Of a stretch of DNA of 64,000 nt, positions 1 to 8,985 are shown piece after piece (the first letter of the stretch is position 1; each line of letters begins with the position of its first letter). Source of the stretch: Colwellia sp. (GTDB lineage: Bacteria > Pseudomonadota > Gammaproteobacteria > Enterobacterales > Alteromonadaceae); assembly GCF_013214175.1 (NCBI RefSeq), contig NZ_JABSPA010000003.1, positions 124,001 to 188,000 on the forward strand, in the 5' to 3' direction. The notes beneath the pieces are model-generated. The model ran no database searches and was not told the DNA's origin. It saw nothing but the letters and a program-made list of their open reading frames with translations. The position numbers and the translations under genes were made by a program.

Positions 1-342
1 CTTAAGCGCCTTAAATCTAAGCGTAAGATAAGTTTCTGGTATGGTGCACGTTCTAAGCGTGAAATGTTCTATGAAGATGATTATAACGGCCTAGCAGCTG
101 AAAATGACAACTTTGTTTGGCATGTTGCCTTGTCTGATCCACAACCAGATGATAACTGGGATGGCATGACTGGTTTTATTCATAATGTTCTTTTCGAAGA
201 ATACTTGAAAGATCACGAAGCGCCAGAAGATTGTGAATACTACATGTGTGGTCCGCCAATGATGAATGCTGCTGTTATCGGTATGCTTAAAGATCTTGGT
301 GTAGAAGACGATAATATTATGTTGGATGACTTCGGCGGTTAA
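1..342 (+). CDS. nqrF: Na+-translocating NADH:quinone reductase subunit F, C-terminal part
   Basis: The reading frame is open from the first base, so the gene begins before the window and only its last 113 residues are seen. The stretch has the [10 protein letters not shown] and MCGPPMM segments of the NAD-binding half of the ferredoxin reductase-like domain and ends in the DDFGG tail typical of NqrF. In the family this membrane-anchored subunit oxidises NADH through FAD and a [2Fe-2S] centre and feeds electrons to the sodium pump. The 5' part with the membrane anchor and iron-sulfur domain is outside the window. The apbE and nqrM genes that follow fit the end of an nqr operon. Confidence 0.95.
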   Translation, partial: LKRLKSKRKISFWYGARSKREMFYEDDYNGLAAENDNFVWHVALSDPQPDDNWDGMTGFIHNVLFEEYLKDHEAPEDCEYYMCGPPMMNAAVIGMLKDLGVEDDNIMLDDFGG

Positions 343-360
343 TCGTTTATTTTAACTTGC

Positions 361-437
361 CTATTGCCTTGATTTCATCGTCGACTGTGCTCATTGACTA
401 ACGTCAACTCCGCGCAGCCTTCTTGAACTAAAGGTAA
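361..437 (+). repeat. Short hairpin repeat, copy 1 of 6
   Basis: The core CTCATTGAC-taac-GTCAACTCCGCGC (about 390-415) holds the inverted pair TTGAC/GTCAA. It is flanked by weak outer arms (TTGCCTTGA / TTGAACTAAAGGTAA). The same core recurs near 32930, 34815, 43205, 43686 and 55585. It lies between nqrF and apbE. Confidence 0.75.
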
Positions 438-486
438 TATTCAGCGTTAAAAATTAAACAATTACTCATCGGATGAATATATTGAT

Positions 487-515
487 AAGGACGACTTCGG
501 TCGTCCTTATTGTTT
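487..515 (+). terminator. Hairpin terminator after nqrF
   Basis: AAGGACGAC and GTCGTCCTT pair perfectly around a TTCG loop (487-508), followed by a T-rich but interrupted tail. It probably ends the nqr transcript. Confidence 0.75.
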
Positions 516-540
516 TATGAACTAGTACAGCAAGTAAATT

Positions 541-585
541 ATTTATATCGCTATATTTTTTGAAAAAGAATATAGCGATATAAAT
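541..585. repeat. Long perfect inverted repeat upstream of apbE
   Basis: Arms of 17 bases (541-557 and 569-585, beginning ATTTATATCGC) are exact reverse complements around an 11-base loop. The hairpin ends 17 bases before the apbE start codon. It has no T-tract, so it is not an ordinary terminator. It could be an operator or a 5' leader structure; the function is unknown. Confidence 0.7.
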
Positions 586-602
586 AATAATTTGGAACCC
601 TT

Positions 603-1622
603 ATGAATAAATTGAAACTAGTGTTGTTAACTGTTTTACTAATAAGCCTATCAGCTTGTTTCCCGAGTAACCCTTCAAATAAAATAGAGGTGTTACTGCA
701 AGGTCGTACCATGGGTACTACTTATAATATTAAAGTAGTGGCGACAGAAGAGCAGATATTAGCGCTTGAATTAAAACAACAAATTGATGCTGCGCTGAAG
801 CAAGTTAACCTAGAAATGTCGACTTATATGCCTAACTCTGAACTATCCAGGTTTAATCAATCGACATCGACTGAACCAGTGGAAGTCTCAGCAGGTTTTG
901 CTCGCGTAGTTAAAGAGTCAATTCGTTTATGGAACTTAAGTGAAGGCAAGCTTGATGTCAGTATTGGTCCATTAGTTAATCTTTGGGGCTTTGGTCCTGA
1001 AAAACGTCCTGAAACTGCACCTAGTGATGAGGTAATTGCATTGACTCATAAGCGTGTCGGTTTGCAGAACCTAACATTAGAGGGCAACAAACTATCTAAG
1101 AAAATCCCTGATTTGTATATAGATTTATCTACTACGGCTAAAGGCTATGGTGTCGATGTTGTTGCTGAAATAATTGAAAGTAATGGCTTTACCAACTACT
1201 TAGTAGAAATTGGCGGAGAAATGCGTTTAAAGGGCTTTAAGCACACAGGTGAGCTATGGGCTATTGCTATTGAAAAGCCACTTACGAATGAGCGCAGTGT
1301 ACAGCAAGTGATTATTCCTAAAGATAATGCAGTGGCCACTTCTGGTGATTACCGTAATTATTTTGAAGCTGATGGTATACGTTTTTCACATATTATTGAC
1401 CCAGATACCGGCAAGCCTATTCATCATAAGCTAGTATCGGTAACTGTTATTCATCCGTCATCTATGACCGCAGATGGTTTATCAACAACCTTGATGGTGA
1501 TGGGCATGGAAAAGGGTATGGCTTTTGCTGCGAAAAATGATTTGGCGGCATTATTTATTTCGAAGACTGAAAATGGCTTTGATGAGCGATTTACGGTAAA
1601 ATTCAAACAATATTTGAAGTAA
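603..1622 (+). CDS. apbE: FAD:protein FMN transferase (ApbE lipoprotein)
   Basis: 339 residues, normal for the family. A lipoprotein signal peptide ends in LSAC, with Cys19 as the lipidated residue, so the protein should be anchored facing the periplasm. ApbE motifs are present: GRTMGTTYNI (34-43), a GGEMR segment (204-208), ATSGDYR (245-251), HIIDPDTG (263-270) and DGLSTT (291-296). The family uses Mg2+ and FAD to attach FMN to a threonine of NqrB and NqrC. Position right after nqrF supports this target. The ribosome-binding site is weak (TTGGAA), and the start lies just behind a long hairpin. Confidence 0.95.
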   Translation: MNKLKLVLLTVLLISLSACFPSNPSNKIEVLLQGRTMGTTYNIKVVATEEQILALELKQQIDAALKQVNLEMSTYMPNSELSRFNQSTSTEPVEVSAGFARVVKESIRLWNLSEGKLDVSIGPLVNLWGFGPEKRPETAPSDEVIALTHKRVGLQNLTLEGNKLSKKIPDLYIDLSTTAKGYGVDVVAEIIESNGFTNYLVEIGGEMRLKGFKHTGELWAIAIEKPLTNERSVQQVIIPKDNAVATSGDYRNYFEADGIRFSHIIDPDTGKPIHHKLVSVTVIHPSSMTADGLSTTLMVMGMEKGMAFAAKNDLAALFISKTENGFDERFTVKFKQYLK

Positions 1623-1767
1623 TAAAGTCTTGATAACCCTTAGCACTAGTTCTTATGTTGGAAATGGTCTGTGGTAAATTTAGCACAATGACTCTTGTCC
1701 AGAGCATTGGCTGTCTTTAGTTAAGTATGTAAGTTAAGTAAATAGAGTGAGTTGAGAGCATAGTATT

Positions 1768-1998
1768 ATGATGATTTTTTTTATTACCTTTGGTTTTTTC
1801 CTTGTGGTAGGCACTGCTATGGCAGTGGGGTATATTTTCCAGAATAAAGCCTTAGCAGGTAGTTGCGGTGGTTTAGCAAGCGTAGGCATTGATAAAGAGT
1901 GTAACTGTGATAACCCTTGTGAAAAACGACAAGAGCGTGAGAAAAAATCTGCGCTTGAAGATAACTTAAAAAACAGAATTGACGTAACAAACTTATAA
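1768..1998 (+). CDS. nqrM: Na+-NQR maturation protein NqrM
   Basis: A 76-residue protein with one N-terminal membrane segment (about 3-23) and four cysteines at 33, 45, 47 and 51 in the pattern SCGGLASVGIDKECNCDNPC. This arrangement is characteristic of NqrM (formerly DUF539), which is needed to insert the iron centre between NqrD and NqrE. It follows apbE at 145 bases, the usual order in marine gammaproteobacteria. The charged tail after residue 52 is probably cytoplasmic. Confidence 0.92.
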   Translation: MMIFFITFGFFLVVGTAMAVGYIFQNKALAGSCGGLASVGIDKECNCDNPCEKRQEREKKSALEDNLKNRIDVTNL

Positions 1999-2076
1999 TT
2001 TCTGGTTTTATATAAATTGTTTCTAAGCTTTGCTACCTTGTACCACTAAGCTAGCAGCAAAAATTTAGTGCTAAAC

Positions 2077-2118
2077 AAAAAAAAGGATAATGAATTTACT
2101 TCATTATCCTTTTTTTTG
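2077..2118. terminator. Bidirectional terminator between nqrM and dxs
   Basis: GGATAATGAA and TTCATTATCC form a perfect stem with an A-run before and a T-run after, so it can stop transcripts from both convergent genes. Confidence 0.9.
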
Positions 2119-2161
2119 TCCGTTAACTCGCTTATCGAGTTAACGCTATATCGGCTCAAAG

Positions 2162-4054
2162 CTAGCTAATAAAATTGCGTATCTTAGCGATAATACCTTG
2201 GGCATCTAAGCCTAATTCCTGGTGTACTTCTTCTTGGGTACCATGTTTAACGAAATGATCAGCAACACCAATGTTGAGGATGCAAACAGGCTTGCCCTGA
2301 GCAAGTAGGTATTCATTAACGCCTGAGCCAGCACCACCAGCAATGGCATTATCTTCAATTGTTACCAGACAGTCATGATTGGCATTGAGTTCATCAATTA
2401 GTGTTTCATCTAGTGGTTTAACAAAACGCATATCTACTAAGGTAGCATTAAGCTCTATAGCGGCTTTCTTTGCCTGGACTAACATAGAGCCAAAGCTTAA
2501 TAACGCAATGCTTTTTCCTGATTGTCCGCTACCTTCTGGTACTTCAGCTTTAAGAACAGTGACACCTTTACCAAGTGCTATGGTTTCATCAACGCTGGGC
2601 AGAGTTGCTCCGGTACCACTACCACGAGGGTAGCGAACAACGCTTGGACCATTATGTTTAAAACCAGTATTAAGCATTAGCTGGCATTCACGTTCATCTG
2701 AAGGAGCCATGATGACGGTATTAGGAATACATCGTAAAAAACTTAAATCAAAGACACCTTGATGGGTGGCGCCGTCAGCGCCAACAATACCAGCACGGTC
2801 AACCGCAAACATAACCGGTAAGTTTTGTATGGCAATATCGTGAATAAATTGATCATAACCACGTTGTAAAAAACTTGAATAAATCGCTACCACTGGTTTT
2901 TGACCACCAATAGCAAGGCCCGCAGCATAGGTGACCGCATGTTGTTCAGCTATTGCGACATCAAAGTACTGGTCAGGAAAACGCTGACTAAATTCGACCA
3001 TACCAGAGCCTTCAGCCATAGCAGGGGTAACGGCGACTAACTTACTATCAACTTCAGCGGTCTTACATAACCAATCGCCAAAAATCTTAGAATAGGTAGG
3101 TAAACTTGGCTTTGCCTTAGGCAAATTTTTATCTTCCGGGTTAAATTTAGGTACCGCATGATACTTAATTGGATCTTGCTCAGCTGCTTGATAACCCTTA
3201 CCTTTCTTAGTGGCAATATGGAGTAACTGTGGTCCTTTTAGCTTGCGCATGTTTTTAATAGTATCAACTAAACCATTAACATCATGACCATCAATAGGGC
3301 CAATATAATTAAAACCAAGTTCTTCGAAGAAGGTACTGGGCACAACCATGCCTTTTAAGTGCTCTTCAGCACGGCTAGCCAATTCTTTAATCGGTGGGAT
3401 ATTGCCTAAAATCTTTTTGCCGCCCTCACGTAAGCCAGCATAGAAACTGCCTGAGAGCATTTTTGCCAAATGATTATTTAGTGCACCAACATTTTGTGAA
3501 ATAGACATCTCATTATCATTTAAGATAACCAGCATATCTTTATTAATGTCACCAGCATGATTTAACGCTTCAAAAGCCATGCCGGCAGTCATAGCGCCAT
3601 CGCCAATAACGGCGACAGTTTTACGGTTTAACCCTTCTTTTTCTGCCGCGACAGATAAACCTAAGGCTGCAGAAATTGAGGTACTAGAATGGCCAACACT
3701 TAAAACATCGTATTCACTTTCTTCACGCCATGGAAAAGGGTGCAAGCCATCTTTTTGTCTGATGGTATGTAATTGATCACGACGACCAGTGAGTATTTTA
3801 TGAGGATATGCCTGATGGCCAACATCCCAAATTAAATGATCAAATGGCGTGTTATAAACATAATGCAAGGCAACCGTGAGCTCAATTGTGCCTAGGCCAG
3901 ATGCAAAGTGGCCACTACTTTTACTCACTGAGTTTAATAAGAAACTACGTAATTCATTACTAATACGTGTTAATTGCGCTTGCGGAAATTTGCGCAGCTC
4001 TTCAGGCGTATTTATCTGTGAAAGTAGTGGGTAGTCAGCAAGGTTTGTAGTCAT
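2162..4054 (-). CDS. dxs: 1-deoxy-D-xylulose-5-phosphate synthase
   Basis: 630 residues, full length. It condenses pyruvate and glyceraldehyde 3-phosphate with thiamine diphosphate in the first step of the MEP isoprenoid pathway. Visible features are the active-site His49 region ([10 protein letters not shown]), the GHSSTSIS segment (121-128), the thiamine diphosphate motif GDGAMTAG (151) with NDNEMS (179), and the AIAEQHAV segment carrying the catalytic glutamate in the second domain. It is last in the xseB-ispA-dxs set, 53 bases after ispA, so DXP and farnesyl diphosphate synthesis are probably co-transcribed as in Escherichia coli. Confidence 0.97.
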   Translation of the reverse strand: MTTNLADYPLLSQINTPEELRKFPQAQLTRISNELRSFLLNSVSKSSGHFASGLGTIELTVALHYVYNTPFDHLIWDVGHQAYPHKILTGRRDQLHTIRQKDGLHPFPWREESEYDVLSVGHSSTSISAALGLSVAAEKEGLNRKTVAVIGDGAMTAGMAFEALNHAGDINKDMLVILNDNEMSISQNVGALNNHLAKMLSGSFYAGLREGGKKILGNIPPIKELASRAEEHLKGMVVPSTFFEELGFNYIGPIDGHDVNGLVDTIKNMRKLKGPQLLHIATKKGKGYQAAEQDPIKYHAVPKFNPEDKNLPKAKPSLPTYSKIFGDWLCKTAEVDSKLVAVTPAMAEGSGMVEFSQRFPDQYFDVAIAEQHAVTYAAGLAIGGQKPVVAIYSSFLQRGYDQFIHDIAIQNLPVMFAVDRAGIVGADGATHQGVFDLSFLRCIPNTVIMAPSDERECQLMLNTGFKHNGPSVVRYPRGSGTGATLPSVDETIALGKGVTVLKAEVPEGSGQSGKSIALLSFGSMLVQAKKAAIELNATLVDMRFVKPLDETLIDELNANHDCLVTIEDNAIAGGAGSGVNEYLLAQGKPVCILNIGVADHFVKHGTQEEVHQELGLDAQGIIAKIRNFIS

Positions 4055-4107
4055 AGTTTGTCTATTGGTAATAATTATTTATTTAAGGTTTTGCACTGCT
4101 TAGTCGC

Positions 4108-5010
4108 TTAGTGGCTGCGCTTAACAATAAAGGTAGCAAAATCTGCTAAAGATTGGGTATTGTAAGGTAATCTAGCCAAAGCTTGAAGCGCTTGTTGTAA
4201 TAAGTTTTCTGCTTTGTCTTGTGCGCCTTGCAAACCGAGCAGTGCCGGGTAGGTACTTTTGTTTGCTGCAAGATCAGAGCCTACGGGTTTGCCAAGCTGC
4301 TCTTCAGTCGAGGTTAGGTCAATAATATCATCTTGGACTTGGTAAGCTAAGCCAATAAGCTGGGCGTATTCGCTTAATATTTGTTTGTGCTCATTGGTCA
4401 CTTGCTCGCTACATTCGGCAGGCATTAATACTGCGGCTTCCAATAAGGCACCGGTTTTTAATGAATGTAATACTTCTAATTCACTTAATGGAATCGATTT
4501 ATCTGTGGCGGCTAAATCAAGCGCTTGTCCACCACACATGCCAAGGTAACCTGAAGCGCGCACTAACTGTTGTATAAGCTTTACTTGTAGCGGTAACGTA
4601 GCTGAGTTTGGCTTTGTTGAAAAACTGTGATTGGCCAGTATGTCAAAAGCTAAAGTTTGTAGAGCATCACCCGCTAAAATTGCCGTAGCTTCATCAAAGG
4701 CCTTATGACAGGTTGGTTTACCGCGTCTTAAATCATCATCATCCATGGCGGGTAAATCATCATGCAAAAGTGAATAAGCATGAATACATTCAAGCGCGCC
4801 AGCAACTGCATCAATATCATTTAAGTTAGCAGCTGTTGCTTGCCCGGTAATATAGGCTAAATAGGGGCGCATACGTTTACCGCCAATAAGCAGTCCATAA
4901 CGCATGGCTTCAAGTAACTTAGCATCATTAATGGTAAGACTATCAAGCTTGGCGGTTAGAAAATCATTGATACGTTGTTGGAAATCCTCATAAGAGGTCA
5001 GTGTGGTCAT
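4108..5010 (-). CDS. ispA: Farnesyl diphosphate synthase (polyprenyl synthetase)
   Basis: 300 residues. Both aspartate-rich motifs of prenyl transferases are present: DDLPAMD at 84-90 followed by DLRRGKPTCH, and QVQDDIID at 225-231 followed by GSDLAANKSTYP. It makes farnesyl diphosphate from IPP and DMAPP/GPP in the cytoplasm. The ATG overlaps the stop codon of xseB (TAATG), which indicates translational coupling. dxs follows on the same strand. Confidence 0.95.
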   Translation of the reverse strand: MTTLTSYEDFQQRINDFLTAKLDSLTINDAKLLEAMRYGLLIGGKRMRPYLAYITGQATAANLNDIDAVAGALECIHAYSLLHDDLPAMDDDDLRRGKPTCHKAFDEATAILAGDALQTLAFDILANHSFSTKPNSATLPLQVKLIQQLVRASGYLGMCGGQALDLAATDKSIPLSELEVLHSLKTGALLEAAVLMPAECSEQVTNEHKQILSEYAQLIGLAYQVQDDIIDLTSTEEQLGKPVGSDLAANKSTYPALLGLQGAQDKAENLLQQALQALARLPYNTQSLADFATFIVKRSH

Positions 5011-5258
5011 TAACTTTCGCTCACACTACTATCAAAATCAGTTAATTGTGCAGTGCCGTTTTTATCAAGCAGGATTTGTACTTTCTGCTCGGCAGCTTGT
5101 AACTTTACCTGGCTTATTTGGCTAAGGTTTAAGCCACGCTCAAAAAGTGCCATCGATTCTTCTAAGCTCAACTCACCTTGTTCTAAACTTTGTACTATGG
5201 TGTCAAGTTCATTTAATGATTCTTCAAAAGAGAGGTTTTCTAGTTTCTTTTTAGCCAT
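5010..5258 (-). CDS. xseB: Exodeoxyribonuclease VII small subunit
   Basis: The start chosen is the ATG at 5258, giving an 82-residue protein that opens MAKKKLENLSFEESL, the standard XseB start. An upstream ATG at 5300 would add 14 residues not typical of the family. The protein is a short helical hairpin (LDTIVQSLEQGELSLEESM) that binds XseA to form the single-strand DNA exonuclease. Its stop overlaps the ispA start by one base. Confidence 0.93.
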   Translation of the reverse strand: MAKKKLENLSFEESLNELDTIVQSLEQGELSLEESMALFERGLNLSQISQVKLQAAEQKVQILLDKNGTAQLTDFDSSVSES

Positions 5259-5532
5259 GATTATTGCTCTAAGCAGATAGGGAATAAATAATTGCGGCAA
5301 ACTTACCCTAGCTTGTCACGTGGGTCAATTGACCTACCGCAATTATTGTGCAAAAAATATTTTATCATTAGGGTTAAGTTATTGACACTACGGGCGATAA
5401 ACTACTTATATCTGTTTTTTATTATTAGTAAATTATTCGTCAGATATTAGCGAATAGTTTTTACATAATGTACTATCCTTTTATTGAAGTATGGTCTTAA
5501 AGCGTAATGTGTTGTTTGTTTAGGAGAACTCT

Positions 5533-6297
5533 GTGGATTTAGCTACGTTAATTGGTATTGTCGGTGCCGTCGGTTTATTAGCCATGGCAATGGTATTATC
5601 AGGCGATATTATGATGTTCGCGGATACTCAGTCAATAATCATCGTTTTTGGTGGTTCACTTTTTGTGGTGATGGCTAATTATAATATGGGACAATTTTTC
5701 GGCATGGGTAAAATCATCGTCAAAGCTTTTATATTTAAATTAGAAAAACCTGAAGAGTTAATTGAAAAAGCGGTTGATATGGCAGATGCTGCCCGTAAAG
5801 GTGGTTTTTTAGCGTTAGAGGAAGCTGAAATAACTAATGCCTTTATGCAAAAGGGCGTAGATATGTTGGTTGATGGCCATGATGCTGATGTGGTTAGGGC
5901 CACTTTACAAAAAGATATTGATTTAACTACCGAGCGTCATGAGACCGGTAGTAATATGATGATGGCGCTCGCCGATGTTGCTCCTGCGATGGGCATGATA
6001 GGCACCTTAATTGGTTTGGTAGCTATGTTATCAAATATGGATGACCCTAAATCCATCGGCCCTGCAATGGCCGTAGCATTATTAACCACACTGTACGGCG
6101 CCTTCCTCGCCAATGTTATCGCTATTCCTATTTCGTCTAAATTGAAACTGCGTATGGCAGAAGAAAAAATGAATCAAGAGCTAGTACTGGATGCTGTTTT
6201 AGGTATTCAAGATGGTCAAAACCCCCGAGTTATCGAAGGCTTATTAAAAAATTATTTAGCTGAAGGTAAACGAAAAGTCGATACCACAGAAGAATAG
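5533..6297 (+). CDS. pomA: Flagellar motor stator protein PomA (MotA family)
   Basis: 254 residues starting at GTG, with a TAGGAG ribosome-binding site 7 bases upstream. Four hydrophobic segments (about 3-22, 33-50, 150-172, 180-202) flank a large cytoplasmic loop, as in MotA/PomA. The conserved stretch ALADVAPAMGMIGTLIGLV is in the third segment. PomA with PomB forms the ion channel that turns the polar flagellum. A sodium-driven type is inferred from similarity to Vibrio PomA and the marine setting. pomB follows after a 72-base gap filled with short repeats. Confidence 0.93.
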   Translation: MDLATLIGIVGAVGLLAMAMVLSGDIMMFADTQSIIIVFGGSLFVVMANYNMGQFFGMGKIIVKAFIFKLEKPEELIEKAVDMADAARKGGFLALEEAEITNAFMQKGVDMLVDGHDADVVRATLQKDIDLTTERHETGSNMMMALADVAPAMGMIGTLIGLVAMLSNMDDPKSIGPAMAVALLTTLYGAFLANVIAIPISSKLKLRMAEEKMNQELVLDAVLGIQDGQNPRVIEGLLKNYLAEGKRKVDTTEE

Positions 6298-6298
6298 C

Positions 6299-6358
6299 GG
6301 GAATACTTATGTTGGGAATGCTTATGTTAACAGTATCTATGCTAGGACTGCTTATGTT
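6299..6358 (+). repeat. Four tandem 15-bp units between pomA and pomB
   Basis: Units GGGAATACTTATGTT, GGGAATGCTTATGTT, AACAGTATCTATGCT and AGGACTGCTTATGTT fill nearly all of the gap between the two stator genes. Frame 6309-6377 reads as a 22-residue hydrophobic peptide (MLGMLMLTVS...) whose stop overlaps the pomB start. It could be a leader for coupled translation, but this is unproven. Confidence 0.7.
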
Positions 6359-6369
6359 TAGAGGTGTAA

Positions 6370-7314
6370 ATGGCTGAGCCAAAATGTAAGTGCCCACCTC
6401 CAGGGCTACCCGCATGGATGGGCACTTTTGCCGATCTTATGTCATTATTAATGTGCTTTTTTATTTTGTTATTATCTTTCTCTGAGATGGATGTGCTGAA
6501 ATTTAAGCAAATTGCCGGTTCGATGAAGTTTGCTTTTGGTGTACAAAACAAAATTGAAGTCAAAGATATCCCTAAAGGTACCAGTATTATTGCCCAAGAG
6601 TTTCGCCCGGGTAAACCTGAGCCAACCCCTATTGAAGTGATCCAGCAACAAACCATGGAAATGACCCAGCAAATGCTTGAGTTTCAAGCGGGTGATGAAA
6701 CATCGGCTGGTGGCCGACAAGAGCAACGTGGTACAGAGCGTGGTGGCCAATCTCAAAATACTGAGGATGCACTTTCACAACAAGCGATAGATCAAGCTAA
6801 ACAAGATATGGAAGATGCTGCGCAAGAGCAAATAAACGAATTAGTTAAGAAAATTGCTGAACAGTTGGAGCAGCAAATTCAAGATGGTGCTATCGAATTA
6901 GAGTCGTTAGGCCAACAAGTTATTATCCGCATTCGTGAAAATGGTTCTTTTCCTTCTGGCTCGGCTTTTTTACAACCTAAGTTTCATCCCGTTATTAGAG
7001 AAATTGGCGAATTACTCAATACAGTACCGGGTGAAATCATGGTATCTGGTAATACCGATAACCGCGGCGTTGACTCTGAGTTATTTAGCTCTAACTGGGA
7101 TCTGTCCAGTAAACGAGCAGTCGCCATTGCCCATGTATTGATTAAAGTACCTGGCTTTGACCCCTCCCGTTTAGTGGTAGCTGGTCATGCAGATACTCGA
7201 CCTTTAGTCCCTAATACCAATGCTCTTAACCGTCGTCGAAATCGTCGTGTTGAAATTGCCATTAACCAAGGTAAAGCCAAAGAAACCGAACGCATTAGTA
7301 TTACCAAAGAATAG
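6370..7314 (+). CDS. pomB: Flagellar motor stator protein PomB (MotB family, OmpA-like domain)
   Basis: 314 residues. One N-terminal membrane helix carries the ion-binding aspartate Asp22 (GTFADLMSLLMCFF). A Gln/Glu-rich linker of low complexity spans about 100-165. An OmpA/MotB peptidoglycan-binding domain follows, with VSGNTDNRG, AGHADTRP and NRRRNRRVEI. It anchors the PomA-PomB stator to the cell wall. The ATG overlaps the TGA of the small upstream reading frame, with AGAGG as ribosome-binding site. Confidence 0.93.
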   Translation: MAEPKCKCPPPGLPAWMGTFADLMSLLMCFFILLLSFSEMDVLKFKQIAGSMKFAFGVQNKIEVKDIPKGTSIIAQEFRPGKPEPTPIEVIQQQTMEMTQQMLEFQAGDETSAGGRQEQRGTERGGQSQNTEDALSQQAIDQAKQDMEDAAQEQINELVKKIAEQLEQQIQDGAIELESLGQQVIIRIRENGSFPSGSAFLQPKFHPVIREIGELLNTVPGEIMVSGNTDNRGVDSELFSSNWDLSSKRAVAIAHVLIKVPGFDPSRLVVAGHADTRPLVPNTNALNRRRNRRVEIAINQGKAKETERISITKE

Positions 7315-7357
7315 AAAGCAATACTTTAGCTGAAATTTGCTGACTTAACGGTAAAAC

Positions 7358-7386
7358 TTAAAAAAGTCTGAAAAATAGTGTATAAT
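7358..7386 (+). promoter_or_regulatory. Putative sigma-70 promoter for thiI
   Basis: TATAAT at 7381-7386 is preceded at 17 bases by TTAAAA (7358-7363). The start codon of thiI is 40 bases downstream. The -35 is weak. Confidence 0.5.
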
Positions 7387-7425
7387 GCGCGCCATTATTT
7401 TTATGTCTTTTTTAGGTTATAACCG

Positions 7426-8880
7426 ATGAAATTTATCGTAAAGCTTCAAGCCGAGATTACCATCAAATCTCGCCCCGTCCGTAAACGTTTTACTAAAATC
7501 TTAGAATCGAACGTTAAGAATGTTTTACGTCGTATTGACGAGCAAGTCACTACACGTATGAACTGGGATAATATTGAAGTTAATACTAAAGACAACTCAC
7601 CTGAAAATCGTGAACGTTTAGTTGAAGCCCTTAAGTGCATTCCGGGCATACCCATTTTTCTAGAAGTTCAACAAACTGAGTTTGTTGATGTTCATGACAT
7701 TTATGAAAAAACGTTAGCTGTTCATGCCAAAACTATTGAAAACAAAACTTTTTGTGTACGCGCTAAGCGTACCGGTAATCATGACTTTAACTCACTAAAA
7801 GTTGAGCAATATGTTGGTGGTGGCTTAAATCAAGCGGTAGAAAGTGCCAAAGTTAAACTAAAAAATCCTGATGTTACCGTACGTCTTGAAATCAAAAATA
7901 AAGATTTATTCATTGTTACCCAGCGTCATAAAGGTCTCGGTGGCTTCCCAATCGCTACTCAAGAAGACGTATTGTCACTTATGTCTGGCGGTTTTGATTC
8001 AGGTGTTTCAAGCTACCAAATGATCAAAAAAGGTGCCCGTACTCACTATTGTTTCTTTAATCTTGGCGGTTCAGCGCACGAAGTGGGTGTTAAACAAATC
8101 AGTTACTACTTGTGGAACAAATTTGGTGCTTCCCATAAAGTAAGGTTCTTTGCGGTAGATTTTGAGCCTGTTGTTGCTGAGATATTAGATAACGTTGAAA
8201 ATAGCCACATGGGTGTGGTGTTAAAACGTATGATGATTCGTGCAGCGACAAAAATAGCAGAACGAGGAAAAATTCAAGCACTGGTTACCGGTGAAAGTTT
8301 AGGTCAAGTTTCCAGCCAAACCTTAACTAACTTAAACGTAATCAACCGGGTAACTGATACGCTAATCTTACGCCCGTTAGGCGCTTACGATAAACAAGAC
8401 ATTATTGATATAGCACGTAAAATTGGCACGGAAGAATTTTCTAAAACTATTCCCGAGTATTGTGGTGTTATTTCGAAAAAACCGACGGTAAAAGCGGTAT
8501 TATCGAAAGTTGAAGCAGAGGAAGATAATTTTAATTTTGATATTTTAGACAAGGTTGTCAGTGAGACACGTGTTTATGATATTCGCGATATTGGTAAAGA
8601 AACCGAAGAAGAAATTCAAGCGGTAGATCTTGTTGAGAATATTCCTGCTAATGCAGTTATTGTTGACATTCGTAGCCCAGAAGAAGAAGAAGACAAACCT
8701 TTAGAGTTAGGTGATGTTGAAGTGAAACATATTCCTTTCTATAAGTTGTCCACACAGTTTGGCGATTTAGATATGTCGAAAGAATACCTACTTTATTGTG
8801 ATCACGGTGTGATGAGCAAATTACAAGCGCTGTACTTACTTGATAATGGTTTCAAAAATGTAAAAGTGTATCGCCCTTAA
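7426..8880 (+). CDS. thiI: tRNA 4-thiouridine synthase / thiamine sulfurtransferase ThiI
   Basis: 484 residues with the long enterobacterial-type layout: N-terminal ferredoxin-like and THUMP region (to about 165), PP-loop pyrophosphatase motif SGGFDS (187-192), and a C-terminal rhodanese domain with persulfide Cys458 in LLYCDHGV. Cys346 (EYCGV) matches the disulfide partner. The enzyme adds sulfur to U8 of tRNA, taking it from IscS (encoded at 53.5 kb), and can supply sulfur for thiazole synthesis. It has its own promoter. A bidirectional hairpin separates it from panE. Confidence 0.97.
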   Translation: MKFIVKLQAEITIKSRPVRKRFTKILESNVKNVLRRIDEQVTTRMNWDNIEVNTKDNSPENRERLVEALKCIPGIPIFLEVQQTEFVDVHDIYEKTLAVHAKTIENKTFCVRAKRTGNHDFNSLKVEQYVGGGLNQAVESAKVKLKNPDVTVRLEIKNKDLFIVTQRHKGLGGFPIATQEDVLSLMSGGFDSGVSSYQMIKKGARTHYCFFNLGGSAHEVGVKQISYYLWNKFGASHKVRFFAVDFEPVVAEILDNVENSHMGVVLKRMMIRAATKIAERGKIQALVTGESLGQVSSQTLTNLNVINRVTDTLILRPLGAYDKQDIIDIARKIGTEEFSKTIPEYCGVISKKPTVKAVLSKVEAEEDNFNFDILDKVVSETRVYDIRDIGKETEEEIQAVDLVENIPANAVIVDIRSPEEEEDKPLELGDVEVKHIPFYKLSTQFGDLDMSKEYLLYCDHGVMSKLQALYLLDNGFKNVKVYRP

Positions 8881-8921
8881 CGGTCACTTATTATAATTTT
8901 TATTTAAGCCTTAATTGAAAT

Positions 8922-8955
8922 AGTGAAGTATTAATTTCATGATTAATGCTTCACT
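8922..8955. terminator. Hairpin between convergent thiI and panE
   Basis: AGTGAAGTATTAAT (8922-8935) pairs with ATTAATGCTTCACT (8942-8955) with one mismatch and a six-base loop. The position between convergent genes suggests termination, but no clear T-run follows. Confidence 0.5.
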
Positions 8956-8985
8956 GTCTACTTCATTAGGACTTTTAAGGCTTAA

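Noticed and set aside
7315..7425. Possible thiamine pyrophosphate riboswitch before thiI
   Set aside because: No TPP aptamer motifs were seen; only a sigma-70-like promoter fits.
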